From positions 1-40,290 of the forward strand of contig JAJETY010000011.1 in assembly GCA_021268355.1 (NCBI GenBank): a stretch of 40,290 nt of DNA, given 5' to 3'. The stretch is from Candidatus Nitrosopumilus sp. (GTDB taxonomy: Archaea > Thermoproteota > Nitrososphaeria > Nitrososphaerales > Nitrosopumilaceae). Positions 1-7,992 of this stretch are shown one piece after another (within the stretch, counting starts at the first letter, position 1; every line of letters starts with the position of its first letter). Under the pieces are notes generated by a model that ran no database searches, was not told the DNA's origin, and saw nothing but the letters and a program-made list of their open reading frames with translations. Both the position numbers and the translations under genes were made by a program.

Positions 1-1
1 A

Positions 2-733
2 ACAAAAGATCCTCAAAGTTATGTTGACAGGTACAATAATGAGGTAGGATACAGAAACTGGTTTGATGATAATTATCCTGAATATTCTTCAATTTATGAG
101 GCTGTAGGGTTGGAAGAGCCAAAGCAATTAGCACCATTTGTTGATCCAAACCTTGAACCACAGTACTATGTAGATAGGTACAATAATGAAATCACATACA
201 AAGACTGGTTTGACAAAACATATCCCGAAATGACAATTTATGAAGCTGTAGGATTAGAAGAGCCAGAATTCATTGAACCAGAATTCGGAGAGTGTGGAGA
301 AGGAACCAAGTTAGTCAATGGGATATGCACAGTTATTCCATCAGAGAATAAACGTGGTGGTGGGTGTTTAATTGCAACTGCAGCATATGGATCTGAAATG
401 GCACCGCAAGTTCAATTTCTAAGAGAAATTCGTGACAATCAATTGATGAATACTGAGTCAGGAGTGTCATTTATGACGGGATTCAATCAAGTTTACTATT
501 CATTCTCACCATACATTGCAGATATACAAAGAGAAAATCCTATGTTTAAAGAAGTAATAAAGTTCGGAATCACACCACTACTATCGTCACTATATCTCAT
601 GGAATATGCTGAATCAGAATCACAGGTTCTTGTATACGGAACGGGTGTAATATTGATGAATATTGGAATATACTTTGCATCTCCAGCAATGTTATTTTTT
701 GGAATAAGAAAATTAACACGAGTTAGGTTTTAA
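2..733 (+). CDS. Repeat-containing CFI-box membrane protein, 5' truncated
   Basis: The reading frame is open from the left edge of the window, so the N-terminus is missing; 243 residues are visible. Two copies of a 49-residue repeat lie in tandem, each with the core YVDRYNNE, a W-F-D triplet about ten residues on, and IYEAVGLEEP. A short Cys pair (GECGEGTKLVNGIC) follows, then GGGCLIATAAYGSEMAPQVQ with a trailing LREIRDNQL, which matches the C-terminal domain known as the CFI box. Two hydrophobic segments end the protein, followed by a basic RKLTRVRF tail. From family knowledge this is a surface or membrane-associated protein of unknown role; the repeats suggest a variable outer region. The TTG at 110 that opens the residual ORF is inside the repeat and is not the real start. 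Confidence 0.8.
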   Translation, partial: TKDPQSYVDRYNNEVGYRNWFDDNYPEYSSIYEAVGLEEPKQLAPFVDPNLEPQYYVDRYNNEITYKDWFDKTYPEMTIYEAVGLEEPEFIEPEFGECGEGTKLVNGICTVIPSENKRGGGCLIATAAYGSEMAPQVQFLREIRDNQLMNTESGVSFMTGFNQVYYSFSPYIADIQRENPMFKEVIKFGITPLLSSLYLMEYAESESQVLVYGTGVILMNIGIYFASPAMLFFGIRKLTRVRF

Positions 734-757
734 TCATAATACTTTTTGATAATCACT

Positions 758-904
758 ATGGGAAAGCTAAGTAGGAATCTCAGAATTTGTGGAGATTGTG
801 GAATTGCATATACTTCGGTTAGTTTTACAAAATATATCGATCAGTGTCCCATCTGTAAATCTAGAAGATATGAAGCAATTCCAGTAAAATCAGCTGATGA
901 ATAA
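758..904 (+). CDS. Small zinc-ribbon protein (48 aa)
   Basis: A short frame from ATG 758 to TAA 904 encodes 48 residues with two paired cysteine motifs, CGDC near residue 11 and CPIC near residue 30, the spacing expected of a single zinc ribbon. The C-terminus is basic (KSRRYEAIPVKS). It lies 25 bases after the CFI-box gene and 45 bases before the thioredoxin gene, on the same strand, so it may be co-transcribed. Miniature zinc ribbons of this size are common in archaea and usually uncharacterised; nucleic-acid binding is a guess from the basic tail. The cysteine pattern and lack of overlap with any other gene support it as real. Confidence 0.7.
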   Translation: MGKLSRNLRICGDCGIAYTSVSFTKYIDQCPICKSRRYEAIPVKSADE

Positions 905-949
905 TCTTTCAACATAGATTTTTTAGTAGAAAAAAAATTCAATATCATA

Positions 950-1351
950 TTGTCTGAAGATCCAGAAATTGAAAAAATTAAACAGAGAAAATTAGAAGAG
1001 ATGTTAAAACAGCAAAACCAGCCGAAAGTAGAGCCTGGAATAATTGATTTAGATGACTCTAATTTTGATAAGACGGTTTCTGCTGAAAATCCAACGTTAG
1101 TTGATTTTTGGGCAGAATGGTGTGGACCATGTAAGATGATGCATCCAGTTTTTGAAAGTTTATCAAAAAAATATCCAAAAGTAAAGTTTGCAAGAGTTAA
1201 TGTCGATAGTAATCAAAATATCGCAATGAGGTTTGCTGTTCAGTCAATTCCAACATTTATCATGTTCAAATCAGGACAAATTGTGGACAAGATGATGGGT
1301 GCAGTAGGAGCTCCCGGAATCAATATGATTTGTCAAAAATACTCAATGTAA
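950..1351 (+). CDS. Thioredoxin with charged N-terminal extension
   Basis: This is a 133-residue thioredoxin-fold protein that reduces disulfides through the WCGPC active site at residues 57-61; the cis-proline is at about residue 101 (SIPTF). The start is TTG at 950, because the frame has no ATG before the extension. The first 28 residues (EIEKIKQRKLEEMLKQQ) form a charged amphipathic helix absent from ordinary 105-residue thioredoxins such as the one at 15701-16027. The helix resembles the N-terminus of archaeal PDCD5-like proteins. The gene converges on infB with a 2-base gap. A cytosolic thiol-disulfide role is likely; the partner of the extension is unknown. Confidence 0.88.
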   Translation: MSEDPEIEKIKQRKLEEMLKQQNQPKVEPGIIDLDDSNFDKTVSAENPTLVDFWAEWCGPCKMMHPVFESLSKKYPKVKFARVNVDSNQNIAMRFAVQSIPTFIMFKSGQIVDKMMGAVGAPGINMICQKYSM

Positions 1352-1353
1352 AA

Positions 1354-3135
1354 CTAGTAAGCATAAGCAGCTTCTTTTTTTCTTTGAATTTCAACAATTT
1401 CATTTAATACTTCTTGTTCTTCAGCACTTAGTTTATGCATGAATTTGTTTAAAAGTTGTTTTGCTTCATGTGATGGGGGAAATGTGTAAAAAACTTCTTC
1501 CTCAAAAATTTGTCTTCCTATAGTGACATCTTGAACAGAACATGCAACTTCATCACCTGTTTTTGCCGATGAGACTGTTTTTTTATCATGTTGAAGTTGG
1601 TGTATATTTCCAATCTTTCTACCATCACAATTCATAAATGGAATTTTATGTTTTAAAGTTCCAACATCTACTCGTATTCCAAAAACTGCAGGATTATTAT
1701 TTCTAAAAACCATTCCTTTGATAAATGTAAATTTGGAAACAGGAGTTAATTCAGAAAATATTGCATCTTCTTCATGCGCAGTATCTTCTTCAACCCAACC
1801 ATTGTAATTATCAATTAAACTATAGATTACTTTATCCTCAAAGATTTTGATATGACTGATTTCTGATTCTTCTTTTGCATCTGGTAAGACTTTGACATTA
1901 AATGCTAATACAATACCCAAGTGTCTATCTTTTTCTTTAATTGCCTTTGCTTCAATCACATCACGTCTATTAACTGGACCAATGTCAGCTTTAGCTACAG
2001 GAACTTGGGATCTTTTGAGCATTTCAACAATTGCTTCAAGAGAACCAATAGTATCACATTTTAGAATAATTCCATTAGTTTCAGTATCTACAAACATAGA
2101 TTTCATTTCAGATTCTATTAGATTGGTGTATTTTGTAATCTCAGCATCATTCCGTGCAACATAAAGTGTACTTCCAGGAAGAACACCCTCTAAGTCAGGA
2201 GATGCTATCTTTAATCCAGCAGCTGCGTCAACCTGTGGAGTTGGTTTGAATTTATCACGAGGATCTCGCATCTCATCCAGAGCTTTTGGCAACAATAATG
2301 CCTTAGGTTTTGTAACAATAACACCATCACGTTTTGCAACAACTATACTATCATCTTTTTTTATCGAGCCATCAATCAAGATGATATTTGCAGTTTGCCC
2401 CAATCCAACTTCATCTTTTACTTCCAATACAATTCCACGCGGATCTTTTTCTTCCTGATTCAGTCTTTTTTGCAGATATTGTTGAGTTAATCCCACTAAA
2501 ACACTAAGTAATTCCGGAATACCTACACCAGAACGAGCAGAGATTGGAACTATAGCAATCTCAGATCTAAAATCCTTTACCCTATAGAATGCTTCTGACT
2601 GATAGCCCAATATAGAAAGTGTTCCTACAACATCATAGATTTTTTGATCAAGATCAGCTTGAATGGAGGCATCTTGTTCTTTGATTGCTTGAGAGATGAA
2701 AGATGTTTCAGACTTTCTCCATCCAGAAATTTGATCACATTTGTTTAAAGCTACAACAAAAGGAACTTTCCTACTCTGTAAAATTTTCAAACTCTCATTT
2801 GTTTGTGGTTGAAATCCACGATTGACATCTACAACTAAAATTGCAATATCAGCAGCGGAGCCTCCACGAGAACGAAGGTTTGTAAAAACTTCATGTCCAG
2901 GGGTATCAATTACTAAAATTCCAGGAACTTTATTCTCAGACTGCTCCAGTTTTTTGTATAATTGACCACATGTTTCCTTAATTGTTTCAGTTGGAAGAAA
3001 ACTTGCACCAATGTGTTGCGTGATTCCACCAGCTTCCCTACCTTGAACACCAGTACCACGAATTCTATCTAAAAGTGAGGTTTTGCCAGAGTCTACGTGA
3101 CCAAGAACTGCCACTATGGGCTGACGAATTTGCAA
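1354..3135 (-). CDS. infB: Translation initiation factor IF-2 (aIF5B)
   Basis: This is the universal GTPase that joins ribosomal subunits during initiation; 593 residues is normal for the archaeal form, which lacks the long bacterial N-terminus. The G motifs are visible: GHVDSGKT at 12-19, GGIT at 36-39, DTPGH at 77-81 and NKCD at 131-134. A second beta-barrel domain and the C-terminal eIF5B-type helix region follow. The start is TTG at 3135, six bases after the ndk stop, giving MQIRQPIVAVLGHVD. It is the last gene of the L7Ae-S28e-L24e-NDK-IF2 operon, an arrangement widely conserved in archaea. Confidence 0.97.
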   Translation of the reverse strand: MQIRQPIVAVLGHVDSGKTSLLDRIRGTGVQGREAGGITQHIGASFLPTETIKETCGQLYKKLEQSENKVPGILVIDTPGHEVFTNLRSRGGSAADIAILVVDVNRGFQPQTNESLKILQSRKVPFVVALNKCDQISGWRKSETSFISQAIKEQDASIQADLDQKIYDVVGTLSILGYQSEAFYRVKDFRSEIAIVPISARSGVGIPELLSVLVGLTQQYLQKRLNQEEKDPRGIVLEVKDEVGLGQTANIILIDGSIKKDDSIVVAKRDGVIVTKPKALLLPKALDEMRDPRDKFKPTPQVDAAAGLKIASPDLEGVLPGSTLYVARNDAEITKYTNLIESEMKSMFVDTETNGIILKCDTIGSLEAIVEMLKRSQVPVAKADIGPVNRRDVIEAKAIKEKDRHLGIVLAFNVKVLPDAKEESEISHIKIFEDKVIYSLIDNYNGWVEEDTAHEEDAIFSELTPVSKFTFIKGMVFRNNNPAVFGIRVDVGTLKHKIPFMNCDGRKIGNIHQLQHDKKTVSSAKTGDEVACSVQDVTIGRQIFEEEVFYTFPPSHEAKQLLNKFMHKLSAEEQEVLNEIVEIQRKKEAAYAY

Positions 3136-3141
3136 ATCAGA

Positions 3142-3543
3142 TCACTCAAATGCTACCCTCGATTCGTGATCAAAACTTTCTTGTGAATCTGATGCATGAA
3201 TGATGTTCTCACTAAACCCTAAACCAAAGTCACCTCGAATAGAACCTGGTGCTGCTTCAAAGGATTTTGTTGCGCCAATCATAATTCTAGTAGTTGCGAT
3301 TGCATTATTACCTTCAATAATTGCTGCAACGACAGGCCCTGATGTGATAAAGGATGTTAATTCTCCAAAGAATGGTTTGTCTTTATGAACACCATAGAAA
3401 TTTTCTGCTTGTTCTTGTGAAAATGTAAACATCTTTAATTTCAAAATTTTAAATCCTTTTTTTTCAAACCTAGAAATGACTTCACCAACTAGATTTCTTG
3501 ATACCGCATCTGGTTTTACAATGAATAATGATTTTTCAGTCAA
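3142..3543 (-). CDS. ndk: Nucleoside-diphosphate kinase
   Basis: The enzyme transfers the gamma phosphate between nucleoside triphosphates and diphosphates by way of a phosphohistidine. At 133 residues it has the usual length. The catalytic histidine is H116 in the NIIHASDS motif, with the nucleotide-binding lysine at K10 in the opening FIVKPDAV strand and the conserved GSIRGDFG segment at about 100-107. It starts two bases after the rpl24e stop and ends six bases before infB, so it sits inside the ribosomal-protein operon; this is the normal archaeal context. Confidence 0.97.
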   Translation of the reverse strand: MTEKSLFIVKPDAVSRNLVGEVISRFEKKGFKILKLKMFTFSQEQAENFYGVHKDKPFFGELTSFITSGPVVAAIIEGNNAIATTRIMIGATKSFEAAPGSIRGDFGLGFSENIIHASDSQESFDHESRVAFE

Positions 3544-3545
3544 TT

Positions 3546-3746
3546 TTACTTCTTTCTAATTCCGCCTTTGACGTATTTCTTTGTCCATTTGAATTTTCTA
3601 GGATCACGTTTGAGGTCAAGTGCATTTTTTTTGCATTTTGCAGAACAAAACCACAACACAGTTCCATCATTTTTTGCAAGCATGGTACCTGAACCCTTTG
3701 CAACAGGGCGGTTACAGAAATTACATGGTTTAACTAAAAGACTCAT
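3546..3746 (-). CDS. rpl24e: Ribosomal protein L24e
   Basis: This small zinc-binding protein of the large ribosomal subunit is 66 residues long. The Cys4 zinc site is complete: C8 and C11 (CNFC), then C34 and C38 (CSAKC). The basic tail KFKWTKKYVKGGIRKK is typical for rRNA contact. It sits between rps28e (9-base gap) and ndk (2-base gap) in the operon. L24e is found in archaea and eukaryotes but not bacteria, which helps to place the organism. Confidence 0.96.
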   Translation of the reverse strand: MSLLVKPCNFCNRPVAKGSGTMLAKNDGTVLWFCSAKCKKNALDLKRDPRKFKWTKKYVKGGIRKK

Positions 3747-3755
3747 TCAATTCAC

Positions 3756-3968
3756 CTATTTGATCTTCTTTGCTTCTCTCTCTGTTTCTCTTAGCATTAG
3801 AATTTCACCTAATCTAACAGAACCTTTTACGTTTCTAGTAAGAATTCTACCTTTATCTTTACCACTAAGAACTTTAACTCTAACTTGAATTACTTCGCCT
3901 GCAATACCAGTTCGTCCAACTATTTGAATAATTTCAGAGTGAACTACTTCGTCAGTTGTAGCGCTCAT
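3756..3968 (-). CDS. rps28e: Ribosomal protein S28e
   Basis: This 70-residue small-subunit protein has an OB-type fold. The diagnostic features are [18 protein letters not shown] in the middle and the near-invariant C-terminal [10 protein letters not shown] segment. The ATG at 3966-3968 overlaps the TGA of rpl7ae by four bases, which indicates translational coupling. It is an archaeal/eukaryotic-type protein with no bacterial counterpart. Confidence 0.96.
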   Translation of the reverse strand: MSATTDEVVHSEIIQIVGRTGIAGEVIQVRVKVLSGKDKGRILTRNVKGSVRLGEILMLRETEREAKKIK

Positions 3969-4351
3969 TGATCAGTCTTTCCACCTTTAATTTTAGCAAT
4001 TGATGAGACAACTTGGTCTACAATGTGTTGTGCATCACCAGCATCCAAAATCGCTGCAGCGGCAGAAGTAATGTCAATACCTAGTGATTTACCTAATTCT
4101 TGTTTGCTAGGAACAAATGCAAATGCTGCACCTTGTTCTTCACAAAGAATTGGAAGATGTGCAACTACCTCAGGAGGTTCTACATCTTCAGCAATAACAA
4201 TTAGTTTGCTAGTACCACGTTCAATTGCCTTGGTAGCTTCATTGGTTCCTTTCTTAACTTTACCACTTGTAGAAGCAACTCTTACTGCCTCCAAGATTGG
4301 ATTTACAAGGTCTTCTGGCGTCTCAAATTTAACATAATATGCTTTACCCAT
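3965..4351 (-). CDS. rpl7ae: Ribosomal protein L7Ae (kink-turn binder)
   Basis: L7Ae binds kink-turn RNA in the large subunit and is also a core subunit of C/D and H/ACA modification complexes and of RNase P in archaea. The 128-residue product shows the family core: [12 protein letters not shown] for RNA contact near residues 36-47, [16 protein letters not shown], and [12 protein letters not shown]. It is the first gene of the operon. A GGTGA-type ribosome binding site lies seven bases upstream of the ATG, and a TATA-like element sits about 50 bases upstream. Confidence 0.97.
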   Translation of the reverse strand: MGKAYYVKFETPEDLVNPILEAVRVASTSGKVKKGTNEATKAIERGTSKLIVIAEDVEPPEVVAHLPILCEEQGAAFAFVPSKQELGKSLGIDITSAAAAILDAGDAQHIVDQVVSSIAKIKGGKTDQ

Positions 4352-4357
4352 ATTTCG

Positions 4358-4363
4358 TCACCC
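4358..4363 (-). promoter_or_regulatory. Shine-Dalgarno site of rpl7ae
   Basis: GGGTGA on the minus strand lies six bases upstream of the rpl7ae ATG (4349-4351) and fits the archaeal GGTGA-type ribosome binding site. It stands out because several other genes here appear to be leaderless and lack such a site. Confidence 0.5.
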
Positions 4364-4400
4364 TAAGGTTCATTCTCCATTCCCTACATCCTTTGGTTTG

Positions 4401-4411
4401 GTTTTAAAAGT
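4401..4411 (-). promoter_or_regulatory. TATA-like element of the L7Ae-IF2 operon
   Basis: CTTTTAAAACC on the minus strand lies about 55 bases before the rpl7ae ATG, in the 61-base gap after glmM. A start about 25 bases downstream would give a leader near 30 bases that contains the GGGTGA site. Assigned by position and composition only. Confidence 0.45.
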
Positions 4412-4412
4412 G

Positions 4413-5762
4413 TTATCTGGATATGATTGATTGAACTTTTTTGAGGTAATAAGACATTAAATCGTCTAATTTCTCTTGACTTTGAGCTTCGGCATACACT
4501 CTAACAATAGGTTCAGTTCCACTTGGGCGTATCATAACCCAATTTCTAGAATCAATTATGATTTTAATTCCATCAGAAGTGTCAGAGTTTGGAAATTCAT
4601 CTTTAAGTGAAGAGATTAGTTTTGGAACATTTTCCTGAGAACATTGCACTTTATCTTTTGTAGTAAAAGATGGTGGCAGATAAGAGATTTCTTCAAATAA
4701 TGAGTTTGAGGATGAAGCTAGTAAATCAAGCATCAATCCTAAAGTCATGCAACCATCACGTACTTGATTATGTTTTCCAAACATGAAACCACCATTTTCT
4801 TCAAAACCAATAAGAGCATCAGTTGAAACCATTTTTCTTGAAACTTCAACACTACCAACTTTGGTCCGAATAACTTTGGAATTAAATTCTTTAGATAAAA
4901 CTTCAATGTTAGAACCAGAATTCAAACAAGTGACAACTAAAGATTTTGGATTTTTAGTTAAGATGTGTTTGGTTAACAATAGTGCAGATTTATCACCAGT
5001 CAAAATATTACCTTTGTTATCACAAAAAATACTTCTATCACCATCACCATCAAATGCTATTCCAACGTCAGCATTATTTTCAATTACAGTTTTTGATAAC
5101 TCTGAAAGATTTTGAGGAGTAGGTTCAGAACCACGTCCTGGAAATCGACCATCAATATTTTCATTAATTAGAAAAGTTTCGCAATTGATCATTTTACAAA
5201 AATTAGGTGCAGAAACTGCCTGTGCACCATTGCCAAGATCTAAAACAACTTTGAAATGTTTTGATTCTATAAGTTTAGAATTAATTTGTGAAATAATTCC
5301 ATTTAGATAAACATCAATTGCCCGCTCTTCTACTTTGGTTATTCCCCAATTTTTAGAATTCTTATTCCAAGTTTTTTTAAGATAAATATCTTCAATAATT
5401 AATTCATCTTCACGTGAAATTTCTACTCCATCATGTGCAGCAGGTTTTATTCCATTGTATTGAGGAGGATTATGAGAAGCTGTAATCATAATACCTCCAG
5501 AATATCCTAATTTCATTACAGCAAATTCAAGACAAGGTGTTGGAACAATCCCTGCAATATTGCAGTCAATTCCTATAGAATTTAGAGCAGAAGTTACAAC
5601 TTTACAGATCACAGGACTAGAATCTCTACCATCATATCCTACCAAAATTGGTCCTTTTTCAAAATAAGTTCCAATAGCTAAAGTCATATCATGAATAAAC
5701 TCTAATGTAAAATCTTCATCAAAGACACCACGAATTCCATTGGTACCAAAAAATTTTGCCAT
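4413..5762 (-). CDS. glmM: Phosphoglucosamine/phosphohexose mutase
   Basis: This alpha-D-phosphohexomutase interconverts sugar 6-phosphates and 1-phosphates, most likely glucosamine or mannose derivatives for nucleotide-sugar synthesis. The product opens MAKFFGTNGIRG, the usual family N-terminus. The phosphoserine loop TASHNPPQYNGIK places the catalytic serine at S96. The metal-binding DGDGDR motif is in domain 3 and RPSGTEPIVRVYAE forms the phosphate-binding loop near the C-terminus. A frame extension upstream adds MNYI, but the ATG at 5762 fits the family start better, giving 449 residues. Motifs do not settle the choice between glucosamine and mannose as substrate. Confidence 0.9.
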   Translation of the reverse strand: MAKFFGTNGIRGVFDEDFTLEFIHDMTLAIGTYFEKGPILVGYDGRDSSPVICKVVTSALNSIGIDCNIAGIVPTPCLEFAVMKLGYSGGIMITASHNPPQYNGIKPAAHDGVEISREDELIIEDIYLKKTWNKNSKNWGITKVEERAIDVYLNGIISQINSKLIESKHFKVVLDLGNGAQAVSAPNFCKMINCETFLINENIDGRFPGRGSEPTPQNLSELSKTVIENNADVGIAFDGDGDRSIFCDNKGNILTGDKSALLLTKHILTKNPKSLVVTCLNSGSNIEVLSKEFNSKVIRTKVGSVEVSRKMVSTDALIGFEENGGFMFGKHNQVRDGCMTLGLMLDLLASSSNSLFEEISYLPPSFTTKDKVQCSQENVPKLISSLKDEFPNSDTSDGIKIIIDSRNWVMIRPSGTEPIVRVYAEAQSQEKLDDLMSYYLKKVQSIISR

Positions 5763-5809
5763 GATGTAATTCAATAATAGATAAATTTGTGTTTAATGGC
5801 AAGTCCGTT

Positions 5810-5894
5810 GCGGGAGTCGCCCAGCCTGGTCAAAGGCGTAGGGCTTAGGACCCTATCTCTTAGGAGTTCGTGGGTTCAAATCCCACCTCCCGCA
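5810..5894 (+). tRNA. tRNA-Leu (anticodon TAG)
   Basis: The gene folds as a type II tRNA. The acceptor stem is GCGGGAG/CTCCCGC, the D stem GCC/GGC and the anticodon stem TAGGG/CCCTA with loop CTTAGGA (anticodon TAG, reading CUA). A long variable arm has a CTC/GAG stem, and the T stem is GTGGG/CCCAC with loop TTCAAAT. The discriminator is A. CCA is not encoded. It lies between the divergent glmM and purU genes, and no intron is seen. Confidence 0.97.
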
Positions 5895-5922
5895 CCTAAA
5901 TAATTTCTCTTAATGATTAATA

Positions 5923-6792
5923 ATGAGAAAATCTTCAACAAACAAAGTCATGAAAAAAACTGTGGTTGGAATTACAGTTGTTGGTAAAGATAGAGAGGGA
6001 ATTGTAGCTTCATTTACAAATTTTGCATTTTCAAAAGGAGGAAACATTGAGAAAGTAAATCAAAATGTAATAAAAGGTCTTTTTGGTATGTATCTAGAAG
6101 TTTCTTTTACTAAAGTAGTAGATATTAAAAAATTTGATTCAGAAATTCAAACATTATCTAAAAAAGAAAAGATGGATGTTAGTATTCATCATGAAACAAA
6201 TTCTCAAAAAAATATAGCAGTATTTGTAACTAAAGAACATCTATGTTTAGAAACTATTCTGGCAAAATCCAAATCACTTAAAGGAAAAATTTCAGTTATA
6301 ATTGGTACAGAAAAAACACTTGAGCCATTAGCAAAGAAAGCAAATATTCCATTTGTTGCAGTTGAAGAAAAAAATCAAGAAAAAGCAGAAGAAAAAATTA
6401 TTCAAATTTGTAAAAAATACAATATTGACTTGATATCTCTTGCAAGATACATGAGAATTCTTAGTCCCAATTTTGTTTGGAGGTACCCAAATAGGATTAT
6501 CAACATACATCCATCTTTGTTACCTGCTTTTCCAGGAGCATTAGCATATGCACAAGCTTATGAAAGAGGTACAAAGATAGTAGGTGTTACATCTCATTAT
6601 GTTACTGAAAACTTGGATCAAGGACCAATAATTTTCCAAGATTCTTTTAAGGTTGATCCTAATGATACATTAGAGAAAATAAAATCAAAAGGCCAGAAAT
6701 TAGAAGCTGAGACTTTGTTCAAAGCAATGAAAATGCATCTAGAAAATAAATTAGATGTACGTTGGAGAAAGGTTCACATCAAATCAAAGTGA
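5923..6792 (+). CDS. purU: Formyltetrahydrofolate deformylase
   Basis: PurU hydrolyses 10-formyl-tetrahydrofolate to tetrahydrofolate and formate. An N-terminal ACT-like domain (VVGKDREGIVASFTNF, about residues 18-33) is followed by a formyltransferase catalytic domain. Visible catalytic landmarks are RIINIHPSLLPAF with the Asn and His of the active site, and LDQGPII with the Asp. The frame starts at ATG 5923, but ATG 5950 (MKKTVVGITVVGKDREG) gives 280 residues, which matches the family length better; both are possible. The stop overlaps the candidate GTG start region of the next gene. In an autotroph it could supply formate or balance one-carbon folates. Confidence 0.9.
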   Translation: MRKSSTNKVMKKTVVGITVVGKDREGIVASFTNFAFSKGGNIEKVNQNVIKGLFGMYLEVSFTKVVDIKKFDSEIQTLSKKEKMDVSIHHETNSQKNIAVFVTKEHLCLETILAKSKSLKGKISVIIGTEKTLEPLAKKANIPFVAVEEKNQEKAEEKIIQICKKYNIDLISLARYMRILSPNFVWRYPNRIINIHPSLLPAFPGALAYAQAYERGTKIVGVTSHYVTENLDQGPIIFQDSFKVDPNDTLEKIKSKGQKLEAETLFKAMKMHLENKLDVRWRKVHIKSK

Positions 6793-6797
6793 ATCAA

Positions 6798-7532
6798 ATG
6801 ATAGAAATAAAAACACAATTTGATCCCAATCTAAGAAAAATCATAACAAGAAAAAAACAAGTTGCCGTAATTCCAATAGGCTCAATTGAGCAGCACGGTC
6901 CACATCTTCCAGTTTCAACTGATACAGATATTGTAACAGAAGTGTCTAAACAAATTTGTGGTAAAAACGGATATGTTTTACTTCCAACTGTATCTTATGG
7001 AGTTTCATTCGAACATGCACCATTTTTTAATTTGAGTCTTAGAAAAAATACATTAGAAAATATCTTAATTGATTTGTGTATCTCATTATTAGAAAATAAA
7101 ATTAAAACTGTTTTCATTATCAATGGGCATCATGGAAATCAAAATTCAATAAGAAATATTGATAAGAAGTTAAGAAAGATTACAAAAAACAAACTCAAGG
7201 TTTTTCCATTTTCTTATTGGCACTACATGGGGCAAGATTTTGATCATGCAGGATTTGTGGAAACTTCGTTAATGTTAGCAATTTCAAATAATGTAAAAAT
7301 GAATTTAGCAAAAAAGGGGCTCGTAACTGATAAAATGACAAAACAAGAAATTAAAAAAATTGGAAAATTAGCAAATAAATCGTTTCCAAAAGCAACAAAA
7401 AACGGTATTTGGGGAGATCCAACAAAAGCTACAAAAAAAGATGGGCAGATGATTTTAGCTGAAATTGTGGAAAATCTTGGGGAAAAGTGTCAAACTTGCC
7501 TCACTGGGCATAGTTCAAAGTTTCACCAATGA
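6798..7532 (+). CDS. Creatininase-family amidohydrolase (ArfB-like)
   Basis: This 244-residue protein is of the creatininase fold, with metal and active-site motifs IGSIEQHGPHLP (E31, H33), STDTDI (D42, D44), INGHHGN and DHAGFVETSLML. In archaea this family includes ArfB, the formylaminopyrimidine deformylase of riboflavin and F420 synthesis, and that is the most likely role here because F420 enzymes occur elsewhere in the window. Other members are creatininase and a mycofactocin peptidase. An upstream in-frame ATG at 6762 lies inside purU; ATG 6798, six bases after the purU stop, is preferred. Confidence 0.8.
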   Translation: MIEIKTQFDPNLRKIITRKKQVAVIPIGSIEQHGPHLPVSTDTDIVTEVSKQICGKNGYVLLPTVSYGVSFEHAPFFNLSLRKNTLENILIDLCISLLENKIKTVFIINGHHGNQNSIRNIDKKLRKITKNKLKVFPFSYWHYMGQDFDHAGFVETSLMLAISNNVKMNLAKKGLVTDKMTKQEIKKIGKLANKSFPKATKNGIWGDPTKATKKDGQMILAEIVENLGEKCQTCLTGHSSKFHQ

Positions 7533-7577
7533 AATTTTAATATAATCCCCCAATACCAAAGCCAATAAGTGAAATAG

Positions 7578-7814
7578 ATGTCCGTTGATATGGCAGTAAA
7601 AGTATTGGATGAGAGTATCAATCAAGTTGTATTGATAAAACTCAAAGGAAACAAAACCATTAGAGGTAATTTACTTGGTTTTGACCAACACATGAACCTG
7701 CTACTTGATTCTTCAGAGGAGATTCCTCCTGAGGGCGAGTCAAAAGGCCTTGGAACCATTGTAGTTAGAGGAGACAATGTAGTTATGATTTCTCCTCCAC
7801 CAGCACAGAATTAG
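7578..7814 (+). CDS. Lsm/Sm-like archaeal RNA-binding protein
   Basis: At 78 residues the protein is a single Sm fold. The Sm1 motif is seen in [20 protein letters not shown] and [11 protein letters not shown]; the Sm2 motif is [13 protein letters not shown]. Archaeal Lsm proteins form heptameric rings that bind U-rich RNA and tRNA precursors. It is followed ten bases later by rpl37e, a gene pair conserved through archaea. The ATG at 7578 is preceded by an A-rich leader without an obvious ribosome binding site. Confidence 0.94.
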   Translation: MSVDMAVKVLDESINQVVLIKLKGNKTIRGNLLGFDQHMNLLLDSSEEIPPEGESKGLGTIVVRGDNVVMISPPPAQN

Positions 7815-7824
7815 GTGATATGAT

Positions 7825-7992
7825 ATGGTAAAAGGTACTACTTCCATGGGTGGTTTTACAAAGAAAAAAGTTCACATCAGATGTAGAAGATGTGGAAAGA
7901 ACTCACTCCACAAACGTCATCACCAATGTGCAAGTTGTGGATTCCCAGAGGCCAAAAGAAGAAAATACTCCTGGATTAAATGGTATACATAG
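7825..7992 (+). CDS. rpl37e: Ribosomal protein L37e
   Basis: The gene encodes 55 residues, [20 protein letters not shown] at the start, with the zinc-ribbon cysteines CRRC and CASC flanking a histidine-rich loop ([10 protein letters not shown]), then the basic tail [12 protein letters not shown]. The protein is a large-subunit component specific to archaea and eukaryotes. The stop codon TAG is followed directly by the ATG of the next gene, so translation is probably coupled. Confidence 0.95.
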
